From Ilyonectria destructans (Eukaryota > Ascomycota > Sordariomycetes > Hypocreales > Nectriaceae): DNA of 64,000 nt. How positions within the stretch are numbered: the stretch's first letter is position 1; each line of letters starts with the position of its first letter. Both the position numbers and the translations under genes were made by a program. The notes below the pieces were generated by a model, which saw only the letters and a program-made list of their open reading frames with translations, was not told the DNA's origin and made no database searches. The stretch is taken from contig JAHEWK010000013.1 of NCBI GenBank assembly GCA_020740775.1, forward strand, positions 1,364,001 to 1,428,000, read 5' to 3'. This document shows, piece by piece, positions 42,924 to 53,880 of this stretch.

Positions 42924-44927
42924 ATAATTTCACGTTTTTGACAAGTGGGATGTGTTTGTGATGATACTTTGAGTGTAGACATGCTGTTGGGGTTGATCAA
43001 GTTGCAACTTGAAATAGTTGGTGATGTATCTCTTGTCCGATTACTGCCAGCTTCTGCCACAAAGCCCAAGCCAACACTACCAACGAGCAAAAACACAACA
43101 AAAGCCTGACACATGTTCTCGACTCAATCTGCAATTCAAAGTCGGCTCTCGACTTGTCATAAAACTAGAGTCTATCCGGTGTTGAAGTCAAAGATGGCTA
43201 CAGGGTAGGCTCGGTCGGACTGGGTGCGCAGAACCCACATTCGATAGTCAGATGAAGACTGAACAACTTTTTGCTACGGTGACACTGCCAAGTGCTGCAC
43301 GATACTGCCAAAGTACCTGCATGCACATCTAGAGGTACCTGGTTCTTGGAGTCCAGATATGACATTACATTGCGGCTCTGCATATCTGCACAAGACAGTG
43401 AACACGACAAGCATCCTAATTCACAACTGCAGTCTAAGAGTACAGCACCCACAGGCAAAAAGCACACTCACAGACGGTGCAGTTTCACAGCTTGCACAGC
43501 ATTATCCAAGCTGCCTCCCTGGCCCCCGAGAGCCGCCACGACAGACAGCGCCCAGGGTCCCATGAGGCTCAAAGTGCAAACTCCATCTCCCAGAGCCGCA
43601 ACACGTCCACTAAGCCCCAAGCGATTCGTCCAACCTCTTGCAAATTCACATGCAAGTTCACATGCAAATGGATCCCTCATCAAACCTCTGCCCAGTCGTT
43701 CCAATCTCGTCAAGCCGCAAAGGCAACAAACCCACTCTTCGGCCTCACTCTCAAGGGCACCATTGCAAGATTCTCCCCGTCGCAGCCTGCGAGTGGTTGC
43801 ACCTCTACCGGCGAGAGGCTGGCGCATCCACAGCTGCGGGGCCCGCTGTCACTTAGCGTGCGCGCCTTGTGGGTGCGACCCTGCAGCGCGCAAGAAAATT
43901 CTGCCGCTCAAAACTTTTAGGCGGTGAGCGAGTGATGCGGGCCCCACCCGTTTCCGTATAAAGTCTTCGCAGGCCCTTCTCGGTTTGATCTTTTTTTTCT
44001 TTCTTCTTCACGTCGACAATACTTCAGTAAGCCTACCCCTACTAGAGCACTCTCCAGAGCAGCCCGCGCTCGCATCTCACCATCTTGAGCTTGTCTGCAC
44101 TGGCTTCTCTGGCGATCTCTTGCTACCACCTGTTCCCACGCAGCAGCCCGCTAACCCACATCCGCAGGAGAATCATTTCTATAGTATTCGACCTTCTCTT
44201 GGTTCCCTAAAAGAGCCACAGATCCCACCCTGGTTGATGAGTGCATATCCTCGACACCCTAGAGTGAATACCTTGGTCCTCTCGCTCTGTCCGCAAGGAT
44301 GGCGGCGCTGCTTTATTGCGGTCTCTGTATAGAGAGATGTTCACCTCTTGATGATCTCGACCCCGTTTGCGGTCTGCCTTCGGGCGCGCGCTCGGGGTGG
44401 GTGTTGATGGACGTCTGACAGGCGTGTTTCTTTTTTCTTTTCATTGCTGCCTGAGGCTTGCCTTGGGCGTGAGGAAGAGGTGGGAGTTTTGATGCGAGGT
44501 TGCAGCATTGCTGGCTTGCCCATTATGCGCTGTCGAGTTGCTGGCCAAAGGCACAGGTTGAGTAACCTGCAGGTTGTCCGTGTCAAGTGCAAGACCCACT
44601 AGGATCATAATGAAGGGTATTCCATGCTGAGGTGTTTGCTGGCTTGTAATAACTAACGACTAAACGAGCACCGAGTCTCCATCGCTTCCCTCGGAAGAAT
44701 CGTCACTCGACAATCTCTTCCGACACGTCTTGTTGCATCAGGTCCCTTCAGCCCACCGCATGCCCAAGAACGACGCAAGCCCTGACAGAAACGCATCGTC
44801 ACATCATAAATGTCGTACCGACTCGTCGGATGAGGGGAACAGCCTGCCGACTTCCTACTACCAACGCCTCGTGCCTCGTGCCTGGCTTCTCCATCTCTTA
44901 CCCGGGCTGCCATGCAGTACCACTCGC
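42924..44927. other. gene-free interval with a strong-looking promoter, about 2.0 kb
   Basis: I found no protein gene. Around 43957 a TATAAA is followed by a CT-rich run and ACTTCAGTAAGCC, which looks like a transcription start and a 5' donor site. Downstream, 44000-44340 is C-rich without a long frame. A non-coding RNA, a gene with distant exons or a degenerate locus are possible. Confidence 0.35.
43957..43962 (+). promoter_or_regulatory. TATA box with CT-rich initiator, no assigned gene
   Basis: TATAAA in the context CCGTATAAAGTC, followed about 25-45 bp later by TTGATCTTTTTTTTCTTTC, the layout of highly expressed fungal promoters. The transcript it would drive is not identified. Confidence 0.4.
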
Positions 44928-46519
44928 TTACGCCGTCTCGGGCTTGCGGCCGTAGACGTAGCGCACCTTCATGTAGGCGTGCATCTTGCGGTTGCGGAGG
45001 GCCTTGCGCATGCCCATGAGGAAGATTTGGTACTCGTCCTTGGGCCAGTTGAGCACGTTGTGCCAGAGGAGGAGGGTGTAGCCTGCATGTGGTCAGCGCC
45101 GTGAGAAGTGAGGAGAAAGGAAGAGGAGCCTCACCTTCAAGATCGTTCTCCATGGTCATCTTGACAAAGTTGCCAACCTCGGCGAGCTTGGGGTCCTTAG
45201 GCCATCCGCCGACGGGGAGCTGTGCGTGTGTTCATGTTAGCGCAATGTACTCATGATGGTTGTGAGAGTGGGATGGCGTGCCTTGTAGTTAACAACAGTG
45301 ACATCCTCGAAGCCGGCATTGTTGAAGGCGCTAAGTTGGTCGTCATGGACGAAGAACTTGCGGCCCATGGCCTTACCACCGTCCGTGTACAGCTGGTCCC
45401 AGGTCTTGAGGACGGGCTCGGCGTCGGTGGTGCCGTCGTCGCTGGCGAAGTGCACGTCGGCCTCGCAAGACTGGACCCAGCCGCCGGGGGCGCAGCAGCG
45501 GAAGGCCTCCTTGAAGAGGCCGTTCCAATCCTGGATGGCGCCGAAGAGGTAGCGGATGTGGACGAAGTCGAAGTAGTTGTCCTTCCAAGTCCACGACAGG
45601 GTGGCGTCGTCGACCTCGAACCGGACGTTGGGCGGGACCCATTGGGGCTGGCAGGGAGAGAGATCGGAGCCGACGACGTCAGCGGTGGGGAACTGGTCGG
45701 CAAAGTCACTGGGAGATGCGTGAGCGGGGGTCTAATTAATGGCGGGCAGGTATATGGGGAGTTTATACATTGCCCAGATACCTATGAGTGGTGTTAGTCA
45801 AGTGCTCGGTATTTGTATCGAGGTGAGGGCATACCAGATCCGGTACCAACATCGACGACTTTCTGTTGCGCAAATGGTCAGCGAGACAATTCGGAGCAGT
45901 CAGATTCGTGTTTGGGCCAATGCCAACGGACCTGAACATCGGACTTGATGGGCGCGAGGAAGAGGTTATTGTCGAGGAGGACGGTAAGATAGTGGTGGCT
46001 AGCGACGGCATCTAGTTAGGTATGGCCTGGGAGCAGCGGAGACATGTCTCGGGAATAGAGACAACGCACGTAATGTCGACCGACTGCATTTGCTGCTCGT
46101 CGTTGGGAGTAAAGTACTCGGTCGGATGGCGGTCGCTGTGGAACGTGCGGCCCTGGATGGTGCGGTACTCGAGAATGCTGGCGGTTACCGAGGCGGTTGA
46201 GCTGACGCTGGAGGAGTGTCAGTAGGCGGGTTGGTGGAGGAGGAGTTGACGGTGGCTTACGCGTCGGAGCCAAGGGCCGAGTCGGCGTCGGCATCGTCGT
46301 CGTCCTGAGTCGAGTTAGTTGGAGGTCCATGCTGGGCGTGCGCATCGTGTGTCGAGTGTTGTGTGTTCATCGACATACCTCGGGATCCTCGCCAGGCACA
46401 AGGTCGACCTGAGGCGCGGGCGCGGGAGTTATGACAGCCGGTGCCGTGGTGGTGGTTGTCGTCGTTTCCGGCTCGGTAGATGCCGCGACGGCAGGAGGCT
46501 GCTGTTGTTGTTCGGTCAT
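44928..46519 (-). CDS. SAM-dependent methyltransferase, LaeA-like family
   Basis: Nine exons on the minus strand (46519-46379, 46304-46261, 46207-46070, 45998-45932, 45862-45835, 45781-45769, 45708-45282, 45219-45135, 45082-44928) encode 365 aa. The N-terminal 60 residues are Gln/Thr/Pro-rich and acidic. The class I methyltransferase fold has motif I V-V-D-V-G-T-G-S-G-I-W-A-I-D (132-145), then D-F-A-D-Q-F-P-T-A-D-V-V-G-S-D-L-S-P and F-V-H-I-R-Y-L-F-G. Motif I is assembled from three exons, one of them only 13 nt long. The intron after exon 7 begins GC rather than GT (AAG/GCACGC) and ends ACAG. Relatives include LaeA and many secondary-metabolism methyltransferases. No cluster genes surround it, so the substrate is unknown. 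Confidence 0.85.
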
Positions 46520-48371
46520 GGTGTGCGCAATGTGAAGTCTGCAATATGCGTGTATGTGTGTGTGGTGTCTTGGTGTAGATGACTTGGCGTTGGTGGTGAT
46601 GCTGGCTGTGTGGAGGGGAGAATGCTCGGGGATGAGGAGATACGAGGAGAATATTGACAGAACCAACCGACCAGCCAAACTCACTCCATGTTGTTTCCCC
46701 TGCCGCACCTGCATGTCTCTGACGATCCACTATCCACTGCCAACTGCCAACTGCCCTCTCCCGTCTCTGGATTCCATCCCGCGGATGACAAGCTGGTGGG
46801 GTTCTCGCATCCTCCCATAAGAAACACGGGGCCGAACTGCAGCGGGGATCCGGACGCCTGGTCCCAACCAACGACAATCGCCTACTATGCATGCGCCCCA
46901 GTGAATGCCGATGCAGAGGGGCGGGTTCAACGCAACCGCCGGGGTTGTGTGGGTTGTCCTCTCCTCCTCTGTATGTTGGATTCGTGCTGTTTTTGCAGGT
47001 GCAGCAGTAGCCGCTGACGATTGGTGCGTGATGAGTTGCAAAGTTGCGATGGGCTAGTTGCGTGTCCACGACTCTCAGTCCAACCCGACAACCCGACAAC
47101 TCGGACATAACCTTAGATTTACACAGCACATGTCATCCAGCCCGATTCTCCTTTATTAGACAACCCCCAACCGGCCGTCACAAGTCAACGGGCATGTTGA
47201 CATGTTGAGAATGCCAATCCCCGGCACTGCTCCTTCAATTAACCGTCGTCACTCCGAGGTCTGGCCCTATATGTCTCGTGTGTTACAGTGTTCGTTAGAT
47301 GCTTGTAGTTGCAGACTGTGTGTTCTAACCAATTCTACCCATTTAACATTGCCCATGATATGTCACCTTTCATCCAACTAACCAGGAACACAGGCTAGTA
47401 TTCCACGACGACTTCACTCCACCGTCTTCCTGCCCGACCTAACAGTGTATTTCGCCATTCTTGAGTGTCTACCCGGAAAAAAATTTCCGATATGTCTTCC
47501 TGTATGCCTTTCTGTTTGTTTGTACTGAGCTGGGCTGACCTGATCTGTCCCTGAGGCCTTGATCCGATCCGATTCAATCATACTAATAAACCCATTCTAG
47601 GAGCCCGACCCTAGCCTAACAGCTAAGAAGCGGTTCCGCCCCTATAATTAGTTAAAAAAGAAAAAGGAAGTAAGAGTGTATTAATACCGGAGCTCACTAG
47701 TGTGGGTATCTCCGATCGATTCTTGGATACAGTCGTTCCGAATATTGATTTCACGCGGTCCTATTAATCGAACCTGTGAAATTTGTGGTTTTGGAAGTAT
47801 AATAAGATACGGTGTGTCGCATTCGCACATAGTGGAACCACATATATCGCATGGCATTTTCGCGATAGGTTTAGTGAAATTTAAAGGTTTTATAATGTTC
47901 AAGTGGAAGTTTAGAAAATGAACAGGTTGTATAGTAGTGTTAAAAGCAGGGTTGAGGGAATATTTCTCTATTTGTAACTCTTAAATGCAGAGCCTTAGTA
48001 TCCAAGGCTGCGCTAGCGTATTGCTTGAATGGATTACCTCTCGTTTTTCTATTCCTTCTACCCAACTGCGCTTTGCCACGTTAGTCTGTGTTTGCCTTGC
48101 AATATGCAAGCTCTACCAATTATATCATCCGTTCACCACACAAAGGTGTCACACCAACGGTAATTGGCTTCAATTATGCGGTCCATTACTTCGCCTCTTT
48201 TTCGCTGCATTTCTGCCTTACTTGTTGGACTCACTTCTGCCTTACTTCTGCCTTACTTCTTGCTCCCATTTTCTATCACACATACGAATGTGTCCTCTTC
48301 AAGTGGCTGTCTTGTAACGTGTCGAGTTAACACTAGGCATAGTCGATTATTTCACTCGGGAATGTGTCGTC
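46520..48371. other. gene-free interval, about 1.85 kb
   Basis: Promoter side of the methyltransferase, then AT-rich sequence. A minus-strand frame at 47902-47681 begins M-P-C-D-I-C-G-S-T-M-C-E-C after a few codons and is too short to call. A short TTCTGCCTTAC direct repeat lies at 48236-48261. Confidence 0.35.
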
Positions 48372-50313
48372 ATGGAAGCAGTCGGGGCGATAACATCAAT
48401 AGCGACACTTGCAGAGCTTGCTGTCAAATCATACAAGTCCGCTTCTCGGTTAGTCAAAACCTTTTACAATGCGCCCAATGAGTTCTCTCGCGTGGTGCAG
48501 CAGCTAGACATCCTGCAATGTGAGCTTGGCTTCTTGTCCGAGATTGAAAAACAGGCGGCGACAAGCGATGAGCTGCCTCTGCTCTCAACCGAAGCCGCTT
48601 TGCTAGAACGAGCTCTGACGGCCGCAAATGAGCTCATGTCTGGTGTTCGAGATCAGTTAGACAATTTCCAATCCTCGAAACCGGGGACTAAGGCTCGATT
48701 TCAGTGGGCAATCAAAGGCAAGGCGCACGCTGACGAAATTTTGACGAGCCTCAAGCATACTGAGGCCAGCCTCGCCAACGTCCTACTACTCGTTAATGTG
48801 TAAGCAACCCTAGCTACTATTAGTCCATACTCGAGGTATTCTGAGAACTAATCGATTCCGCCGCATATCTGCATAGCCGCTTAAGCTTTTATTCTTGGAA
48901 GATCGCAGCTGCACTGCAAGAAGCCCAAAAGCTCAACTCTCTACCCCGAATTGAAGAACTGTCAAATCTGAATAAGAGCAGCGGTGTTGAATCCTCCTTG
49001 CCTCCGAAAAAGTTAACGTCACTTTTTGACAGGAACCCGCAGGCATGGAATAAACATTATTATTCGTGGCACTCGTTGAGGAATCCTCTCTTGGTTTGGC
49101 TCGGTCTTCATATCTTGCTGACCCGGTACGGGAACTCTTTGCACACAACTTACTTTTTGTCTGCCAAGTTTAGATTGTGGGAGTGGTTGGGAGCCAGGGC
49201 TGTGCACTTCAACTTGGGACTGCGAGCCTTTCCGCTCACTAATCTGGGATTTTCGATATTGGGAGGAGGTCTCTCAGTGAAAACAATTGTACCAGAGACC
49301 TCAGAACTCATGATAGCATGTCAAAGGGGCGATGTCTTGGCTGTGAAGGCACTGTTTGTTTCTCAAAGGGCCAGTCCGTACGACGTAACACCATCAAACT
49401 GTGGTCCATTGCGTGTGAGTATTGGAGATGTCCAGGAGTGGGCCATCAACGGACACAGGCTGACATGATGTTAGTTTGCTATTGAGAGCGGTTCCTTGGA
49501 GTTGGTACAGTTTCTTTGTCACCAAGGCGCCGATGTCAATACCACGTTTGGGATGTTTGAGACGTAAGCATTCCCCTTCAGGCAGCGATTATTTCAATAT
49601 TGCTAGGTCTCCACTGACAATTTCATCCGGACAGGAGTCCATTAGAGTGGGCATATAAAACCCGACAGATTGAAATTGCACGCTTATTCCTAAGGCAAGG
49701 AGCAAGGCTCGACTACCTCTGCTTCCGCGGCTGGACGCCGGTCATGCTACTATTTCAGGAGTCTAGCCCAGAAGTCCCACCGGAATTCTTCGAACTTCTT
49801 TCCAGTCACTCCTTTAGTGACTTTGACGTACAGGATCGTTTCGGCGTAACAGCGCTGCACCGAGCTGCACGATGGGGATCGGTCGGAGATGTGCATGCCC
49901 TCCTTCAACTGGGCGCATCGCCGACCCTGACTGACAATGAGCAAAGTTGGACGCCAGCGTTTTGGGCCGCCAGCGCCAACAACGTCGCCACTTTGAAAAG
50001 ACTTACAGAGGGTGCTCCTTCGAACGTTATTGATCATGTTGATTTTAGAGGCTGGAGCATTTTGCATGTGGCAATCGAAGCCGGAGGCCTCGAGACGATG
50101 CGCCTCGTCCTTGAGTTAGGGGCTAATCCACACCAGCCGATAATGGTTGAGTCTGAGGATAGCTGTGTAATAGAGGAACTTACTGCAACTGAGTTTGCTA
50201 GAACTAAGGGACAGGCTACATATCGATACTTTACTCAAGCGCTACAGTTGGCAGGCTATAACATTTCAGTTATCGAGGATAGCGATACAGAGTTGGTATT
50301 TTGGGATACTTAG
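48372..50313 (+). CDS. SesA/HeLo-like N-terminal domain fused to ankyrin repeats
   Basis: Exons 48372-48799, 48877-49414, 49475-49563 and 49635-50313 encode 577 aa. Residues 1-145 form a helical domain opening M-E-A-V-G-A-I-T-S-I-A-T-L-A-E-L-A, the pattern of the fungal HeLo-like/SesA N-terminal domains found on NLR-type proteins. After a linker with an aromatic-rich segment (about 205-260), ankyrin units run from about 295 to 530 (E-L-M-I-A-C-Q-R-G-D-V-L-A-V-K-A-L-F; L-E-L-V-Q-F-L-C-H-Q-G-A-D-V-N; G-V-T-A-L-H-R-A-A-R-W-G). There is no NACHT or NB-ARC P-loop between them, so this is a two-part protein rather than a full NLR. A role in non-self recognition or regulated cell death is inferred from the family only. 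Confidence 0.75.
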
Positions 50314-51366
50314 AATAGTATTTTATACAGTGTAGGGAGTTCTGCAGTGTTAATAAAGTTAGAGTTAAGTTAGCAGTGATTGTCTCAGGGATCTTTCTAG
50401 CGCAGGTCTACAAGTAACTGCAAGATAGAGAGAAAGCAATATCGTTACAGAAATAACGCAGCATGTAGACTCCTATTGATATCTAGACTTTAAAAAGGAA
50501 ACATGATAATTGCTGATACACTTTAACTGAAGCCTTCGCAAGATAAACAGGATGCATAACATCGGGCTCATCCTGACAGTAGCGTTAACAGGGGGTTGCG
50601 GGTTGTTAAAGTTCCACTAGCCTCGTAACTATAAACTCACCTCGCCGAAGCCCCGGCCACTGCGAGGAGGATAGCCTTACATACACTCTTTCCTAGCACC
50701 CACATTTGAGAGCCTGGCTTGGGGATTGTATGAGTTCACTGTACCATTGTTCCCTTCTTTGTTGTTCCCCGTGAGACGAGTGGCTACGGTCGTACAAATC
50801 ATGTACTGTACAGTGTTGCCATGTTACCACCCGGCTCAGGTCTAATTAAACTTAAATATCACGCAGCAACTCTTCCCCGTCGTCGACTTCCCGTAATGTA
50901 GGCTTTTGCCGGAATTCGTGGGAATTGCGCCCGCCTTGCCCGTACGGAGTAGTTGCTCCGTATTGCCTGGGATCTTAAAACGGCCGTTGGTCGATCGGTC
51001 CGGAATCGGGACTAGTCTTACCCTCGGCCCTGGCGTCGTGGGTGCTCCCGGCGCCGTCCGCGCTTGTTTCTGACATTACGCCATTTTCTGTAATTCTGTC
51101 ATCTCTTTCTCCCGTAGGCCCGGCTCTTGCCATGCGGTGTAGTGATGGATGTATACAAGACCACCACTCATGCAAGGCAATTTGCCTACCCTAAACTCTC
51201 CATTAACTCCCCAATAACTCTTTAATATCTCTCTAGTGGGCCTTCCTGATGGCCACTACTTCATAATCCACACTCAGCCATCCTTCAACCGCTCAAGACA
51301 AGACACCCCAACGACTACCACAGAGGGCCTCTTCCCTGCTTGGTAGTTTTTAGGGACCTAGGGTAG
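50314..51366. other. intergenic, about 1.05 kb
   Basis: Between the ankyrin gene and the F-box/ankyrin relic. No exons or repeats recognised. Confidence 0.4.
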
Positions 51367-52200
51367 TTAGCTGACACCATGGTGGTCAATATCGGTCAGG
51401 AGGTGTTCCAAAATTGAAGGGGGGCAGTGCAAAAGCAACCCAATTTCCAGTACTGTTGGAACACCGATTCTTTGGACTCGATGCGGTTGGACCTGGTGTT
51501 GCCCTACAACTAGAGTATCCTCGAGTTCCAGTGGCATCGCAGCCCCTCGTGCACAGAGGAGGGAAACGAGGCGACATACCGCATCGACCTTCCTCCTGTC
51601 CATCCATCGCAGCAGCAGTTTGGACAATAGGTGGAACATGGCCGGTTTACACCGAGTACGAGGCAGCCATGATGTCGTCATAATGTCTGGAGCCGGGCAG
51701 TGCGTTGCAGCCGAAGGCTAGTTTGGGCTCGCCCCATGGTCCAGAAGCCATTGAACTGCATCGTAACCTTTTTCGACTACCACGTCTTCCACAACACCGC
51801 CATTCCAATCCGGCGAGAAATTGTCCATGAGAATCGCCAGCGGTGTGTGTCCACGGTCCCATTTCAGTCTACATTCGGTCCTGCACTCGCAGACCGTCTC
51901 CTAGTCGAAATCGACCGGCGCGGCGTCAAACCCGGCACATCGCTCCATGGCGTCAACATCGGCAGAGCCGACGGCTTGGCGGAAGGTCTCGTAGCCATAT
52001 CCCTGGTAGAAACGGGGCCGATTGACATGGAAGAGACGGAGCGAGGCCAGAGCAAAATTCCGTAAGGAACGGCGGTCGAGAGACCCGTTATCCACTATCA
52101 AGAGGATGGTTTCGTCGGGGAGGCTGGCGAGTGGGCAGTTTTTGGGTTCGTCGACGATGCGCCTTGAGGTAAACTTGCGGGCTCGAACGTACCCGGACGG
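51367..52200 (-). pseudogene. decayed F-box/ankyrin-repeat gene
   Basis: Minus-strand translation from about 52160 gives an F-box (L-A-S-L-P-D-E-T-I-L-L-I-V-D-N, then R-R-S-L-R-N-F-A-L-A-S-L-R-L-F), followed by a linker (G-Y-G-Y-E-T-F-R-Q-A-V) and ankyrin-like units (S-A-D-V-D-A-M-E-R-C-A; R-G-H-T-P-L-A-I-L-M-D-N; D-A-V-Q-W-L-L-D-H-G-A-S-P-N). The frame is interrupted by TAG at 51901-51903 and again at 51718-51720, after which homology fades although a frame stays open to 51367. No splice sites were found that would remove both stops. F-box/ankyrin genes of this sort are numerous and fast-evolving in filamentous ascomycetes, and this copy looks inactive. Confidence 0.6.
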
Positions 52201-53880
52201 ACCGGATGGTGACCGCCTCGGGTGGAGTTGTCCATGTTGATGAATGTCGGTGTCGGCATCACTACTACGTAGAGTTCATGGAGTATAGTGGGATGGCGAA
52301 GACTGAAAAGGGGCTAAAAGTGAAATTCTGACAACGTGATGCTAGTACTACGGCTGCCTAATTCTCTGGGGGAAAAGCGCTGTTGATTAGTTTCTTCGTT
52401 CTAAGAGTACTAGACGCCTGCGCCAAAGCAACATCAACAGTAAACCACGACTTCCACTTCCGCCAAGAGCTAAAGACAGCTGCTGAGGTGCAAATAACCG
52501 CTAACCTTGAAAATAGCGGGACCTGGTTATGATACAGCTGACTCGGGCTTGGCTTATCCTCTATCGCCTTGTCCAAAGTGGAACAGCCGCTGATTCGACC
52601 ATGGGGTTCTTGACGCGTGGACCCGAAATTGGCAGGTCCTGGTCAATGAGGCTCGGGGATTTGTGTTTTGTGCTTCCCCTACTAGCCTCTCCTCAATAGA
52701 CCTTTAATGCAAGTGAGCGTCCCTCTTGATCAGTTGATAGGTGGATGATTGACCTGTGGATGGTTGATGACAGGTGGATAAGTGATGGGGTGCGTGACGG
52801 CAATACTCCTTCCATCTAATCCGTCAATCTCATCCGCGTATTTGTTGCTTACACGGACGACATGCAAGAAAGGTAGAGAGCGGTGAATCCGGACTTTGCT
52901 TGAGCCACCCATGTGCGTGGGAGAACATGCGGTGGCCTCGCATCTGATCTGCCAAGCTTGGAGATCACTGCTACGCCAGAAACGTGCTTGGTCAAATCTG
53001 GGGGTAAACACGGACAGGGACGAAACGTCGCTTGAGGCTGAAACTGCATACACGCTGCGTAGCACAGCACGATGATCCTTTAGCATCTGTCAAGCTGCAC
53101 CGCAGAGCGCCACCGCAAGTAGCCGGGCCCATCAACGCGGTCCATCACGGGCTGCAAGGCTTGGAACTCCCCTAAAGTGGAAACAGCCCATGTCCACCAT
53201 GAGCTGTCGTGGAGATCTAACCACAAACCCAAGGCTTTGGTTTCACCACCCATGGCCCGTAAGCAGGGGCTGACCTTCTATCTCCCCCATATTTCTGCCT
53301 TCTTCGTCCACGTTAAATTATAGGGTCGAATCATTATGAAACACCATTCCCTCCGCTCTGCCCTAGATTTCCTCCTGTGAGAAAGCGGCCGTCGCCGAGA
53401 GCGGGTCCCCGTACGCCGGGTCGTTTTCCCACGAATCGCAACCGGCCGCCGCGCCCAAAGGGGAAACATGGCCCGGCTGTCCGCGTACCGGCTCAACAAC
53501 CCACAATGGCCGCAGTCCCCTGAGCTATCGTCTGTAGCTTCACTCGTGGCGCGGTCCCGAGCGAGGTGCCGCCAATGCCGTGCCAAGAATGGTCGCCCTA
53601 CCGAAATGACGGCTGGCTGAAGGGTGATAGTCTTGTGGCTAACACCGGGGCCTGGGTCTGGACTTACGTGGGGAGGCGATTCAGATGGTATATAGATAGG
53701 CTTCGGGGCGGCCTCACCAAGAGAAGTTCCCATGTTGAACCATCCCTCTTGGTCTTTACTTCTTGTTTCCACTTCTGACCGACAGCATAGGCTCTGTCTG
53801 GTCCTATAGACTTCTTTCCGCCAGCTTTGGCACGCAGTACTGAAAACACCACACCCGGGTTGATCCCCCCCACCACCACC
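52201..53880. other. gene-free interval, about 1.65 kb
   Basis: No coding region supported. GGTGGAT-type short repeats occur at 52735-52785. The right end is the promoter of the pectin lyase gene, with a TATA box near 53689. Confidence 0.4.
53689..53698 (+). promoter_or_regulatory. TATA box of the pectin lyase gene
   Basis: TATATAGATA about 190 bp before the ATG at 53881; the leader between them is CT-rich in places. Confidence 0.45.

Noticed and set aside
42560..43114. Pro/Ser-rich minus-strand frame over the NMN adenylyltransferase
   Set aside because: Antisense reading of Gly-rich, GC-rich coding sequence.
43292..43927. 211-codon frame upstream of the TATA/CT element
   Set aside because: No domain, no splice logic, and it ends just before the promoter-like element. 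Composition is Ser/Pro/Arg-rich, as expected of non-coding C-rich DNA.
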